NCBI GenBank assembly: GCA_020698575.1 | Contig: CM036243.1 | Coordinates: forward strand, 18,429,403 to 18,493,402 | Direction of reading: 5' to 3' | From: Bostrychus sinensis | Lineage: Eukaryota > Chordata > Actinopteri > Gobiiformes > Eleotridae | DNA length: 64,000 bases | In this document: positions 12,701 to 26,361 of the stretch, piece by piece | Layout: each line of letters begins with the position of its first letter | Numbering within the stretch: position 1 is the stretch's first letter | Made by a program: the position numbers and the translations under genes | The notes under the pieces: generated by a model | What the model was told of the DNA's origin: nothing | The model's input: the letters and a program-made list of their open reading frames with translations, nothing else | Databases searched by the model: none

Positions 12701-15620
12701 TACAGCGAGATTCCTTGTTCATTTGTTTATCAGTAATATAAGCATTGTGTATCTTCACAGAGCTGCAGTACAGTGGTAGGCCCAGACAGAGGCAGTGTTT
12801 GTCATCCATGTTGCTGACCCTCTGGCCTGTTGAGATGCTGGGCTCATAGCTTGACGGGCTGCTAAGCAGCTGTCTGTGATACCTGCTCGTCTGGTTGCTC
12901 TGCCTACCTGTCTACCTTCTACCTGCCTCCAACTGTCTCCTTGCTGCTTGGTAGTCACTATCTCCAAGCTTTTCCATCTTCTTGTCACACTACTTGCCTG
13001 GCTGTCTCAGTGGACGTCCACCATCCACTTCCATTTTTCTGCTTTTTCCTCTGTCAGTCTCGCTGCAGTAGCTGCTGAGCTGTCAGTCTTCTCAGCTCTC
13101 CACTCATCTTTTGTCTGTGCCTCTTACCTCGTCTGGCTGTCTGGTTTCCCAGCCCAGGGATGTCTGGATAGGTGCTGGATAACAAGCACCCCGCAGACCC
13201 ACCACTCACATTCACAGCTGAGATAGAGGGGAGGGTGAGGAACAAGGGATGAACAGCGGTTGTGACAGACGAAAGGAGGCAATGGCATAAATGAAGAAAA
13301 TACGGACAGTAGACAGCAAGTGATTGGTTAAAGTGCAACATGGATGGACTAACAACACAGTAGAGATGTACAAAACATACACATGCTCACCCACACAGGC
13401 AGCAGACTAGCTCCAGACTATGCACATGCTCATTGTAATGCATCTGAATCACTGATGAGACCAGCTTGTATAAAAAGCAGTAGTCAGAGTTACAACTGCA
13501 CGACCCATTTGTATAGTGCATAACTTTGACTCTAGTTGATCTCCTGGCTCAGTAGCGTCTGAATTTACTTTACTGTGAGAGCTCAGCACATAAATTTAAA
13601 CATGAGAAATAGAAAGTCTGAAGGCAGGTTGATCAGCTGACTGGCTGACAATGAGGCCTGTGTGATCAAATTGTATCAGTATGTTTCATCAATTTGCTAT
13701 TAAAATCATGATTAATAATTATTAACCTGGTGGAATTAGGCCACCTGCAAATGTATATTATCTAATTGTAGATTGTTTAGCTGTGTATTTGTAGTTTTAA
13801 TCATTTGTCTCAACTTTATTTGTGTGTAGGGTATGTGTAGAAGCATGAAAGGGCTCCAGCAGCAGTATGCAGGAAGGTGAATTTTGTATCAGGCTCACTG
13901 TCTGTCTTTGATCAGTAAAGCAGCTCCCAGAATTCTCATTCTCCACATTGCTCTGTGGAGCGATAAGAATAAGAGGAGTTGTAGCTGGCTAGCTTACACC
14001 TCCCACACCCATTTTTACAATACACAAACACACATGCACACACACTGGCAGTCTGCACACCATACATCATACAGGAATCTGCCCTTTTAAAGATGAATTA
14101 CACTCAGTCTGCTCTGTCTCCCTCTCCTCTTTTCACTTACTTTCACCCATACATCTACTAAAGATTCTAAAACAAGCATTGTCAACTCTCCTGTCATCCA
14201 TTCAGAAAATCCTCTCTATGGCCCCGTTCCTCCCTCATCTGTCTCAGTCCATGTGTTGTCTTTCCATGCCTTTTGTAGCTGTGGTCAGTGGAGCCATCTT
14301 CGCAGCTGTATCCACAGTCGAGGCAAGTTTCCGTAGGGGAAGGCCCATCTGACAGCACATAACAAAGGAATGTGACTGGACTGTCACAGCTGATAGAGAT
14401 ATCTCAGGCCTTCTCTGTTAATTTGCACCCACCGGTAGCTCAGCTGTTTGATTCTTTAATCCAGTATTGTGTAATTGTCTCAAATAAAACTTTGTTACCA
14501 ACCTGGCTTCCTCACAGCAGGAAGTCTATTATCTACAGTAGCCATTATTGTGTGGCACATAGTAGTAATAGGGTGATAGATTTTAACCTTGCATTTATTA
14601 TGTAGATTGTAATCTCAATTGGCCGTTTGCCGCGGCCAAGCTACAGAAGTGAAGTCATGAGTATTTCCTACATGGGTTAAATTGCAGAGCAACTTTTTAT
14701 GTTTTGTGAGCTACCATATTCTATGTGTGCGCTTAAAAAAGTTTATTGTATGTATTGATAAAATACCACATCAGTTGTTTCTGAGAGCTGTAGACTAATT
14801 AAACATAAAAATATAAACCCACTTACTTGCCTTAAGCATTAGCAATATATCTTGGAACCACACAATAAGTGATTCTACAAGGTTTATTCTTAATTTTCTT
14901 ATACAAGCCCTCTGTGCAACTTTACTTTTAGATTGCAATTATTTATGAGCAGTATATATTTTTTATATTTCATAAATAAGTGCCCGCACGTGTGCCAAGA
15001 TAGGATGTAAACATGTTTAAAGCAAATATTACTTTTGCTTATAACAATGGTACAGTTGAGTTATTAACAATTAAAAATATATTTTGCATAATGACCAATT
15101 TGTTTTTGTTTACATTCTTTGTTTTGGTTCTAAAACTGCATTGCTGATCGTCCAATCAAAAAAGCAGAAAGACTGGCAACCTACAGACCACTGTTTTGAT
15201 TTAGACTGTGGTGCTGTTATTAAACCAGTACAAGCGCATGCTGCTTACAGTACCTTTTAAGTTTTATGAAGCATGCAGTTGTAAGGATTTATTCACAAGG
15301 CCCATTTACAGACATTTACAAATGGCATTAATAAGTCATTGGAGGATAGTGGCTTATGGCTTCTTGAAGGTCCCCTATTATGCTGAGATTTTTAAAGATG
15401 TTATAATGTTGTTTCTGCTTCAAGAACATAGCTGGAGTTGCATTTTGTTTCATTCATGCATGTTTGAATAATCTTGTATGCTGAGGCTCTGCGTTTCTCA
15501 AGAGCTAAAAACGCTCTGTCTTACCGCTCTACTTAGGCAGGGCTTTATAGGGACGGTCACCTAATAACGTTTTCTGCAAAGTGAAGTAAACACCCCAAAA
15601 GAAGATATTTTCAATACATA
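9711..15620. other. Intergenic, no gene supported
   Basis: About 5.9 kb with no spliced or long open frame that looks coding. About 12,790-13,200 is pyrimidine-rich on the plus strand (CTGTCTACC-type words), which creates chance open frames. Near 14,020-14,050 is a short CA-rich stretch. I see no mobile element ends here. Confidence 0.5.
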
Positions 15621-17010
15621 CAGTTATGTCCATAAGTATTTGAACACTGGCAAGTTTAATTATTTTAGTGGTTTAACAAAACATATAACAAAACACAGTT
15701 ATATAATCAATGTGCCCTTGAAGTACAGACTCTGACTCTAATTTGTGAGTATTCACATCCACATCAGAGGAAGGGCTTAGGAATTACAGCTCTTTTATTT
15801 TTTTGGATGCCTCTTTTTCAGGGGTCCAAAAGTAATTGGACAATTGCCTCAAAAGCTATATCTTTGGCTGCCTGGGCTATTTCCCTCATTAATCCATCAA
15901 CATGAGCAGGTAAAATGTCTGGACTTGATTCCTGTTTTTTTTTTTGCATTTGTATTTGAAAACTTTTCCTATGAACCCACAACATACAGTATCTCAATGG
16001 AAGTGAACCAGACCATCCTTAGGCTGAATTTTAAAAAATGATAAAAAAAAAAAAAAAAAACACATTCACCTTAGAGTAGAACACTCTCCATGAAGTAGGT
16101 CCATCAGTGTCTAGGTCCACTATAATGAGAAGACTTCATGAGAGAAAATACAGAGGGTTCCCCACTAGGTGCAGACCATTCATCAGCCTCAACAACAGAA
16201 AGGCCCCATTAAACCTCGCCAAAAAACCTCTGAAGAAGCCAGCCCAGGACTGGAACAGACAGATGAGACTCAGACCAAGGAAAGTCTGGAGAAGGCTTGG
16301 AACAGCTCATGATCCAAAGCACAGCACATCTTCTGTAAAACTTGGAGCAGTGTGATGCATGAGCTGCAGAACTTCCAATGGCACTGGGTCACTGATGTTT
16401 ACTGATGATGTGACAGAAGACAGAATTAGATTTAGCCAAATGCCAAGTTGTTTGGATGGTGCTTCATAGCACAGATGGACAATGACCCAAAACATACTGC
16501 AGAAGCAACCCAAGAGTTTTTTGATGCAAAGAAGAGGAATATTCTGCAATGGCTGAGTCAATCACCAGATCTCAGCCCAAGTTACATTTCACTTGTTTAA
16601 GACAAAACTTAAGGCAGAAAGACCCACAAACAAGCAACAACTAAAGACAGCTGCAGTAAAGGCCTGACAGAGCATCACAAAGGAGAAAACCTAGCGTATG
16701 GTAATGCCCATGGGCTCCAAACATCAGGCAGTCATTGCCTGAAAGGATTTTAACAAAGTATTAAAAATGATTTTTTTAAATTATTTATACAGTAATGTTA
16801 ATTTGTCCAACTACTTTTTGTAAGAGGCTACTACGCATTAAAGAGCTGTAACTCCTAAACCCGTCCTCTGATTTGGACGTGAAAAGCCTCAAATTACAGC
16901 AGAGTCTGCACTCCAGAATTTAAGCTCATTTTAATTATATAACTGTATTTTTAATATATTTTGGCAAATGGCTTAAATAACAAAATTTCAGCATCCAAAT
17001 GCTCTAATCT
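15621..17010 (+). mobile_element. Tc1/mariner-like relic with long inverted repeats
   Basis: The left end follows TA and begins CAGTTATGTCCATAAGTATT, a common fish Tc1-like terminus. About 15,695-15,845 is matched in reverse by about 16,795-16,945: both contain ACAGTTATATAAT, CAGACTCTG, ATCAGAGGA and TTACAGCTCTTTA in order. The outer right end is eroded, so 17,010 is approximate. Inside, frames near 16,107-16,355 encode Tc1 transposase-like pieces (a basic LHERKYRGFP segment, then HDPKHSTSSVKLG). Frameshifts and stops show that it is dead. Confidence 0.8.
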
Positions 17011-17247
17011 TAAAGCTTGGAAAAAGTATTTTATGGGCCCTTTAATTATGTATTAGCCAAAATGCTTTAATTGCCACCAAGTATAAAATGCCCCATTCTC
17101 AATATTTTGTTTGATTCGTTCATTGTGTAATATAGCTGAGCTTAAATGTTATTGGTTTTGCTATATTAGTGGCCTACCCCAGCTTTAAGTTACAACCATT
17201 ACATGCCTAGTACATGTGAAAAGGAAATGGAATTGCCTTGATGTCTG
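17011..17247. other. Intergenic, nothing recognised
   Basis: Short AT-rich interval between the transposon relic and the minus-strand candidate frame. No feature seen. Confidence 0.4.
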
Positions 17248-17574
17248 TCAAAGAGCCCTCTCTAAATATTCCACTGACGTCAAAACCTCTTCTGTTAATT
17301 TTTTGGCTCTGGCCATCGACACAAAAGTGGGCATCTGGTGGAACGGCACCTTTGAGCCCGTGGTGGTGTAACCTGGCATCGACTGCAGAGAGATGGCAGC
17401 AGGATGGCAGACACAAGCACAGCGAGGCAGGGCTGTATCCAGGACGAGCAAGGTCGCCGGCAGGTTGATTGAGTGCTCATAGGTGTGGGTGACCTCCTTC
17501 GCTTCCCTCTGTGACAAAAGACAGGAGAACAAGAGGAGGACGGAGGAGAGGAGGCAGCAGCGGAGAGCTTCCAT
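17248..17574 (-). CDS. Candidate secreted or signal-peptide ORF (108 residues), function unknown
   Basis: From the ATG at 17574 the minus strand encodes 108 residues that start like a signal peptide: MEALRCCLLSSVLLLFSCLL, followed by a plausible cleavage region SQREAKE. The rest is neither low-complexity nor recognisable; it has a CACVC cluster and ends LTSVEYLERAL. The third codon positions are G+C-rich against an AT-rich background, which favours past or present coding. A pyrimidine-rich tract ending in CACAG at the end of the signal region could instead be a splice acceptor, making this an internal exon. An upstream in-frame ATG at 17622 is possible. I do not recognise a family; a gene fragment, a lineage-specific gene or chance are all possible. 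Confidence 0.3.
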   Translation of the reverse strand: MEALRCCLLSSVLLLFSCLLSQREAKEVTHTYEHSINLPATLLVLDTALPRCACVCHPAAISLQSMPGYTTTGSKVPFHQMPTFVSMARAKKLTEEVLTSVEYLERAL

Positions 17575-17639
17575 CACTGCTCTCTGTCCCACTTTTTCTG
17601 TTTGGTCTACTCCTGCGGTCATACTGTCACACTCCCATT

Positions 17640-19200
17640 ATTTTGTATCTTCACTGTACACGTTTTTATTAGGGCATATACTTAATTGTCCCCATTTCAT
17701 TTATGCTACAGGCTACAAACTGCACCAGTGATCAAAAATCTTTACCAAAACCATGCTAGCCAATTCAAGCCTAATTCCACCAATCCAAAAGCAGTTACGT
17801 GAATATGATGGTGCTGTCTGCTCCATTCTGATGGCTTTGTGTCAGTCAAATTGTGATTTTGTCTTATTTGTGGATCCACCCACGACAAGGAATAAGTGGA
17901 CAAAGATGAATAAATAAATGCTGTAATTAAGTAAACACATTCTGAAAAAAGACAAACATTGCTTTTGTGGGGACAGGATCGTATGTCTTAAGCTTAAAAT
18001 GTCTATCATGATGACTATTTACATGTGAGAATAAAAGCCTGCATTGCATGATAGTAGCTATGATGTAACGCTTTTGTTAAGTCAGTATTGTAGGTTCTAT
18101 TTTACTCTTAAACCAGCTGTAGTTTTGACATTGGGCATTTGTACAGCTATAGTTGGCATTGATCGCACTAATCATGGTGACAGACGAGCAGGTTGGTGAG
18201 TCAGCGGGCAGGCACATCCATGTGTGTCAAGGGTTCTGCCGCTGAAATGTAGCACACACGCTTCAAACCAAATGTGAATAGTGCAGCAGAGTTGATATGG
18301 AGGGCACAGAGGGAAGAATGAGGAAGGATTTTAGAGTGTTGCTTCACTTTGGTTTTGTGTTGTATTTTCAGAGTAATTTTTTTCATGTGTCCTGGGCCAT
18401 TTAAGCGTCTGCCATACAACAAATCTTTCTCACCCTGTCTACTTTGCTTTTACCTTCAGGCTTTGGAAAGGGTCTTTAAACTCCCACACTTGCACTCCTT
18501 GCTGGCCTTTTTTGCTGTGCTGAGAATGTTTTGTCAGTTTTATCATATCACACACAACCTTACTGACCAATTCAGTTGCAAATTGCTCTGTGTGTGTGTT
18601 CCTCTGGGATTGTGGAACATTTCTTGCTCCTTCTCCCCTTTCGCACATCCACTAACACCTACCTTCTGCCTGGGTTTTTAGCGCTACGATACGGCAACAA
18701 CTGTGAAGTCAATGTTTCATTTAAATGGCATTTAGCTTCAAGTTGCTTATTAACATTTCCACTGAACAAACAAATGAGAATTTTGTTACAGGTTAAATTA
18801 GCAGCACCATAAAGATGTTTTATATTAGATAAGATGTAGTATAGTATAGTAGCTTTCATATATTTTTATTTTGCTGACTAAATTGCTTACTGATTATTCC
18901 CATTGGCCTGGCCATTTGTTACATAGTACAAGCTAACTGCATTTTATGGCTTAATGCTAGAAATCTAGTTAGGTATTCCCCTACCGTGTTAATTGTTTTA
19001 ATGCCATGTTAGCCTAAGACTGATTAACTAGCCTGCTAATTACACTCTAATGCTGTGGTTTACAACTGTTCTGATTGTGGCACTGAGTTTTATTCACAAA
19101 GATTTTATTTTGGCCCACTTTTTACAGAACCATTTTTTTTCTTCTAAATTATTTGATCCCAACTTGTACCCCCCTCCCAACTTCAACCTCCCCTAACCCA
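17640..19200. other. Intergenic, no gene supported
   Basis: AT-rich sequence without coding or mobile-element signals that I can support. Open frames near 18,200-18,860 overlap on both strands and share no family motif. Confidence 0.45.
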
Positions 19201-19202
19201 AA

Positions 19203-19553
19203 CAGAGGTTCTCAAACTTTTTGGGGCCAGGGACCCCTTGCAGGAGAGAAAAAATCCCAAGGACCCCCTTATAGCATCCTCCGCTCCCAATCAAAATGAC
19301 TTATGTGGTGCGTCACAATCATGAGGAGTTTTAAACGTCCTAAACCAAATGTAAGTGATTGTTATTCTCTCAGACCATTTATTTTATTGCTGTAGTTGTT
19401 CCCATTAACATTAATGAGGGTTTCATATTATATACCATATATAAATTAATGATTATAAATGATTATCAATGTATACATAAATTTTTTTTTCTCAGACACC
19501 CAACCTAGTCAGGGACCTCCAGAGGTCCCCAGACCCCAGTTTGAGAATGGTCA
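19203..19553. mobile_element. hAT-like MITE (about 350 bp)
   Basis: The left end reads CAGAGGTTCTCAAACTTTTT and the right end, in reverse, ATTCTCAAACTGGGGTCT. These are the imperfect inverted repeats typical of hAT non-autonomous elements (consensus CAGNGGTTCTCAAAC). The second motif, GGGACCCC/GGGGACCTC, also mirrors between the ends. No transposase is inside. The flanking 8-bp duplication is not recognisable. Confidence 0.75.
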
Positions 19554-20985
19554 CTTTTGAATCTCGACCCAGTGGTAAGTAGTAAATGGTTGTAAAAAAA
19601 AATTCAGCCAGTAGCCAAAACATAACTTTGCCTAGACTAATAGGGTATAGTACAAATCATTTTGAGCCACAATATGTAGAGTTTAGTGTTTAGTGAGAAC
19701 CATGATGAGGATGGCTGGATGCGAGCGAGACTTAAGGCTTGAAGTGCTTTTCACAACCCACTGTGTGACATAATTTCTACATTTAGCTCAACTAGCCTTG
19801 GTCCTCATCCAGATTCTATCTTTCCGGATGTTTCTAACAGGTGCCCCTCAGACACTGACCTGTATCTATGTCAGCTGAGCCATGGGGCTGGGTGAAGTGT
19901 GTGTCCGTGTAGGTGTGTGTGTGTGTGCGTGCTGGCAGGCAGTGTTGTATCCTCCAGGGGAAGGGGGGGGGTCAACAGGGCCACTAACTGTAAGCAGATC
20001 TTCGTGGGCATCAGCAAATCCCCCTGACTGGAGCATGTGGTCTTCTATCATTTTCTTTTTCACACACAAGCGCAAACACACACACTGGGTCTGGCTCATA
20101 AACACTCCCCGTTTATGCATTCAAACCTTATCAGTCGTACCCAAGTCTATGCTACCTCACTCTGTCCCACAGTTTGTCTCTGCCCCTTTTGATAGACTGT
20201 GGGGCCTCCTGCTTGCTTTAATGTTTCCAAGAAGCAGGTCAAACCAGTCTTGAGTTTCCCCTCCCCTCCTCTCCCATGCTTCCAGGTGGAGAAAATAGAC
20301 TCGGCTGTCACCCCTTGTCCAAATGTGTCCCCACGTTGGAGTGCAAAACAAACAGTAGAGCTGCCTGACAGGTCCTTGAGGAGGGAGGAGGGGGGACATG
20401 AGAAGCTATTTGAACTAAGGCCAAGATGGAAATGAAGGATTGTACCTTTTTGTCTGAGTAATAGGTCTGCCACCCTGTCTGACGTTTCCTATTACACCAC
20501 TATTTTCAGTTTAATTTCATAAACACTCTGTAAACCTTAGAGCTGCCATGTTGAAAGTGACATTTTTTCCTAACTATTGCAAACTGCTGTAACCTCTCTG
20601 TCGAAACTGAGGGTAAGGTGATTAGTTTCTTAGTAGGAAAGTAATAAATTCTGAGAAGAGTGAATAGACAATGTTGCCATATGACTGAGTGAGGTTTCTG
20701 TGTATAGGAGCTGCTCTGTCACGCCTTTTTCCACATTCAGGACACCGCCCCTGTTTGTGTGATGTATAAGGTTGGAGAGCTGCCAGTATGTAAAACCAGC
20801 ACTTAAAATACATATTCAAGCAACAAACGGTGGGAATTAACTTGCAGACTATAACCACAGTGTGAATTTATAATTTAGAAATTTCTGGCTCACCTGTATG
20901 CTGAGGTGATAAGTAGCAACATACTTTTACTCACATCATTAACTGTTCATTCCTTTTTTTAAAATATGAACCTGTAGAAATGTAG
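19554..20985. other. Intergenic, no gene supported
   Basis: Contains short GT- and G-rich runs (about 19,903-19,930 and 19,963-19,975). No credible gene, mobile element end or RNA was seen. Confidence 0.45.
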
Positions 20986-21530
<545 letters not shown>

Positions 21531-24505
21531 TCTATATTAATGCATTTATAATTTTAAATTTCATTTAGTCTTTTTAAATGCAGATGGTACACTACATGCA
21601 AAACAATTCTTGCTGAATTATTTTGTCAAACTGCCAGGCAACGAAAACAACAGATTCTTCGAAAGTCCTCCCAAACTTCTCACACAACAGCTTTCTCCTT
21701 TGGCAGGTCTGTGTGTAAGCAGAGTTTTGGCACGTCACTCTCCATTTTGTGTGATAGTTCTTTGCTGAGCGTCAGGAAGGCTTTCTCTGCCAGTGGGCCT
21801 GAAACAATAGATCCGTTTTCTAGCCTGTTTCTCAGTGTAGGCCTTTTTTGCCTGTGAGAGCAGCAGCAGCAGCAGAGCGGGGAACTCCGGACAAACCTCC
21901 TCCACCCCCTTCACTCCTTCTCCCGCTCTCCTCCTCCATGATGACTCAGAGAAATGTGCTTGGCTCGGCTCCTCCTGCCAAAGTGCAAAGTAATCGACAG
22001 GAGATTCCACCAGAATCATTTGGCACAATTGGAGTCTTAAGCCTCTTCAGATGTACAAAGTTCAATAGAGTGGAAGAAAAGACTCAGTAGACTTAAATGG
22101 GTTTCTGTTTAAGTTGACTCAGTTTGTGTCCAGTCTCAAATTGGAGTCTGTAGAAGGCACACACTTGTTACTAAAACAAGCTGCTGAGAAGGTAATTAGA
22201 ATATTAGTAAATTTACATAAACATTTAAAATCTTAAAATAAGTACTTTTAATGGACACATATCTGGGTGACAACATGCTGTATTTTAACGTAAACACCTT
22301 GAAGAGTTGACTGCTTCATATTTAATTTCACGGTTTCTAATATGACCCAAAATTCCTTTACTTGAGCAACAAACAAAAGATCTGTGATTCATAAGCAAGA
22401 AATCATTAGACCCATTCACTCACACTCACACTGTAAGTTGATGAATGTGTTTTTATTGATTTTATCTTCTAACAAAATTATCTTTTTATTTTTAATTTTA
22501 TTTTTTATGTTTGCTTGTCTTGAATATTTCTGTGCATTTTTGCCTTGGTCCTTGTAATTAGCTTTGTGCATTTGATAAAATATTGGCAGCTGAGAAAGTC
22601 AACATGTAAACACTTGTTGATAAAACAGCCGATCTCTTTGGCTATCAATCAGGTCTAAAGCATTGGCTTCAAAAGACTGATCCATCTCTGAAAGCTGCTC
22701 TAAAGCAAGCATTGTGGAGGGGACCCTCAGGGCTTGTTTGTTGGCTCGGCATATTTTCTGCTTGGGGATAACACATGCTTTGTTCAAGGCTCAAGTATCA
22801 TGTTTCAGATCACATTGTAACCACACTGATCGTAACGCCTTTACTATTAGAGCCATCAGTGTACAAACGCCAGCCGACTGTGGCTGGTCATGCTTCATAA
22901 GGAGAACAAGTCATACCATAGTACTGTGTAGATCAGATGTTTAAGGAAATGATGACTCTCTGAGCCACATTCATTATCTATTTATGGTGATGTTTCTTTT
23001 ACACAAGAGAACATTGTACTCATACTATGCTTTTAGTGTATGTAATGTTAAAACTAGCTTGGAGTATATTTTAATGCAACATTTTTAAATTCTGTATGAC
23101 ACAAAGGAACTGGTTGTGAACTTTGTTGCTGCTCATTGCACACTATTTAATAACTTTTAAGTTTTATGGGCTACTTTTAAATAATTTGAATAAAAATAAT
23201 ATTTGAATTCCTAACAAAACTGCACAGGTGTACTGTAGCACAGTATCATTGACTTAAAGTTGTCTTACTGTATATGTAACAATCTGTCTTACCAAAACAC
23301 TCAATGGTTCTTTGACACTAATGTTGACAAATGTTGACAATTGACTTGCAGTAACTCACAGCGTGGTTAAGTGTTGTAACTCACAAAATCTAAATTTTGG
23401 ATCTTATGCCCTATCTGCTGCATCCTTCTCCATTTATGCAGGCTTAGGACTGATACAAGGATCACAATGGCTTGTTATGGGCCAGTTACTGATTAAATCT
23501 AATTATTTATGCAAGACTTATTTCCAAAAACTACATTTTGTTTGATTAAGAAAAAATAACACAAAGTTTCCCTGTAATTGCTGTCTTGTATTTATAGGAA
23601 CTGATTAACTGTATACAGCATATTATAGTAGAATTTGTCTGTTAAAAAAAGGTTAAAACGTCATATTGGCCGGATTGAATTTTACAGTGCTTTCTGTATG
23701 CTAGCAATGAAGAACATTGGTAACTGAATTGGTGGCATTTGAAATAAAAATCAGTTGCAGTGCTAGTCTGCTTACAAAATGCAAAATAGAAAACCCCCCA
23801 AAAAAGAGCAGGGAAGCAGAGCAGTGCAGTTGGAAATAACTGTGGTGCAATAGGCCTAACACTCAACTCAATGCTAGAAGGTTACTTTAAGTTCTAATAC
23901 TGTATTGTATTGTTATCTTGGTTTTGGCTTGACTGGAAGAGTTGCTGGCGTTTTTGGGTAATGCAGCTTTTAATGGTCATATTATTTCCTACACATAAGT
24001 GGACTTCCCTTTTTGCCAGAGTTACCAGACATAAATATGCACATTAGCTGCTCTGGGGGTTCGTCCATGTTGGTAGAAATCCCTGTGAGAGATGGAGACA
24101 AAGCAATAAACTCTAGTGTTTGCATATGTGTGTGGGGGTGTTTCAATGCATTAGACAGAAGCCGAGCCACTGTGTGTTTGAAGCTTGCCACTGAGACTAG
24201 CATCAAACACATCTCAGCTCTTTGCCCTTCAGCCTGTAACACACACTGCTGCACATCCCTGAGACATCTCACAATTCCTCTTCCATTTTCAGAAACACTC
24301 TTTATTCTATTCTCTTTCTTATAATGGTATGGGGAAGGTGCAGAGGCAAACAGAAAGAGCATCAAACACAAAAGTATAATATGCTGTCCCCTCTTTCCTG
24401 TGCATTTGTTTTGGCCATCTGTCATACAAACAATGTGACAGAGAATAAACCTGTGTGGTGGATGTGTGGTTGGTCATAAGGTTATAACACCAAGGTCAAA
24501 AGTTT
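21531..24505. other. Intergenic, no gene supported
   Basis: About 21,700-22,090 is more G+C-rich, with a short CAG run (about 21,858-21,875), and might be a conserved element, but nothing shows function. The 147-residue minus frame at 23,982-24,425 has no coding character. Confidence 0.4.
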
Positions 24506-24695
24506 AAAAATATATATTTCTGGGCTATTTTGGGGCTTTTTGCCTACATTGGGTAGAGACCATCTGTAATAAAGACAGGAAATCTGGCAGAAAGATGGGG
24601 AATGTCATGGAGCAAATTCACCTGGGAATTGAACCCAGGTTGCTTTGGCCCATGTGGCATGTACTCTTCCAGGTGAGCCACCAAGACATCCTCAA
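24506..24695 (-). repeat. tRNA-derived SINE
   Basis: On the minus strand the head has an A-box-like TGGTGGCTCACCTGGAAGAG and a B box GGTTCAATTCC about 40 bases later. Its body ends in GGCAAAAAGCCCCAAAATAG and an A/T-rich tail. Spacing and boxes fit an RNA polymerase III promoter of a tRNA-like head. This tail wording is common in fish SINEs. Confidence 0.75.
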
Positions 24696-24859
24696 AAGTC
24701 ACTTTTATATTTTTTATGTCACGCCCCTTAAAAATTTACGATACATATTAGCGTTTAACTTGAATAAGGACTTCACTTAAATAAAATATTTTCAAAAGTG
24801 TTCACTCAAGTTAGAATTGAAGGAATTCACATATTTAAATTTAAAATATCTTGAAATCT

Positions 24860-25085
24860 GGATCAATAGTCTTAAAGATTTTGCATTTTGATAAAATTCA
24901 ACGTGAAGAATCTTTGATATTGATTCATCTGACTACAGAACTGTTTCCCATTTTGAAAGACACAAAGAAAAAGGCAGAAAAAAGACGCCGGCACTTTTTA
25001 CATCATTTTCACATACACTTTGCATGATACAGTTATAACTTTCTGTGTTTTCCAGCTTCATAACCATTTTAAATGCTGTGTCACT
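24860..25085 (+). repeat. Possible internal fragment of the CAACCCCGATT-type element
   Basis: ATTCATCTGACTACAGAACT near 24,920 resembles an internal part of this common fish transposon family. TTTGCATGATACAGTTATAA (about 25,019) is nearly the same as a segment inside the 39.37-kb copy. No ends are seen. Confidence 0.4.
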
Positions 25086-25089
25086 TCAG

Positions 25090-26284
25090 AGCCTGAAGAT
25101 TGTTAGCATCAAATACAACCAACACAAGTCATAGAGCCTTTTATTTTATGACATTTTAGAGCATAGTTTTCTTTGATTTTTCTTTTAAGTTTTTGGAATT
25201 AATCAAGAAAAATGTAGGTGTATGTGAGTGTGTGTAAGACTTGAACGCCTTGGTGCACATGACCTACATTACCAGATGCCGCACATCCTCGATAGGAAGT
25301 CAAACAAGAAAAGACCGTCTTTGGTTAAAAATGTGTCAGGGAAATTCCTCGGTGACTCACGCTGTCTTGGTGTCGGCTTGTTCTGAATTGGGGTTGGCGA
25401 TGGTGGAGTCTTGGTAACGTCCACTGTCTTATGTGCCTGTGCAAGTATGGGAGCGCGGGCATGGCGAGACAGGTTTTTTTTTTTTTTCAGCACCACTGTA
25501 TTTGGCGGGTCTGGCCTGTGACACTGACTCATAGTTGCTTTTTAGCCTCTCTTCTTTCATATGTTGTAACCACACCCTCCACTGCCAATGGTGCATATTT
25601 CACATCAACCAGCGCTGTAGGTCTGCTCCATCGCCTACAGGCTTTTTACTCCAATTGGGTCAAGGCCCAGTTGAGAATTAAGAAATGATAAGAATCCAAT
25701 ATTTCAACAAAATGGCTTCTTTTTTTAATCTATTGCCTTTGCTTGGGAAGAAAGAGCCAAAGAAAGGCATGTATCTGTGTTGTGTTATGGTGAAACACAG
25801 TTGGCCCCTAGATATGTCATTTTTCATGCTAAAAAGTAGGAGTTGCATCATTCATTTGGAGTACAGTACTCCAAATGATGCAATTTGTGCTGAAGATAAG
25901 CAAACACAGTACTAGATGTCTGTCTGGGTTAAAAACAGAACATCTCCTGAAAAAGAAGGAACTGCATTTTGTAACACGTTTTATTTCAACAGCGGGCAGT
26001 CAGCAGAAGGATGGATAAATGCAATTTTCTCTCGCCTAAAACTGTAATCTCTATATTTTCCATTTGATGTGAATAATTTAGTTTCAAACGTTGGTGTTAT
26101 TTGATGTGAACTCACTAATCTTTGACAGGTTTGAGTTGTAGAGTGGAAGTTAATCTAGCCACATGGGGTCACAAGCCAGTTTACTCTTTGTGCCGGTCCC
26201 AAGTACAGACAAATGGAAAGTGTTATGTCAGAAAGGGCATCTGGTATTAAACCTATAATAAATCAACATGCAAATCACTGCACC
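25090..26284. other. Intergenic, with one short perfect-arm palindrome
   Basis: About 25,250-25,510 is more G+C-rich with CpGs. It has an 87-codon minus frame that includes TPPSPTPIQNKPTPRQRE; it may be a conserved element or chance. The palindrome at 25,843-25,893 is listed separately. Confidence 0.35.
25843..25893. repeat. Short inverted repeat (hairpin)
   Basis: TTGCATCATT and TTTGGAGTAC on the left are mirrored by GTACTCCAAA and TGATGCAA on the right, with about three extra bases in the left arm and a centre of a single base. Could be a cruciform or a stem in a transcript; no function is apparent. Confidence 0.75.
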
Positions 26285-26335
26285 CTAAGAAGCAGATGAT
26301 TTGCTGCGGTGACCCTGAAAGGGAAAAGCCAAAAT
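26285..26335 (-). repeat. Fragment of a short dispersed fish repeat
   Basis: GATGATTTGCTGCGGTGACC followed by GGAAAAGCC reads, in reverse, like the start of the repeats at 40.08, 48.39 and 51.29 kb (GGTCACCGCAGCAAATCATC). Confidence 0.55.
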
Positions 26336-26361
26336 GACTTTAATTCCCTCATAAAGTAACG

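Noticed and set aside
23982..24425. 147-codon minus-strand open frame (among the longest in the gap)
   Set aside because: No recognisable domain, no codon bias and overlap with an open frame on the other strand. Chance is the simplest reading.
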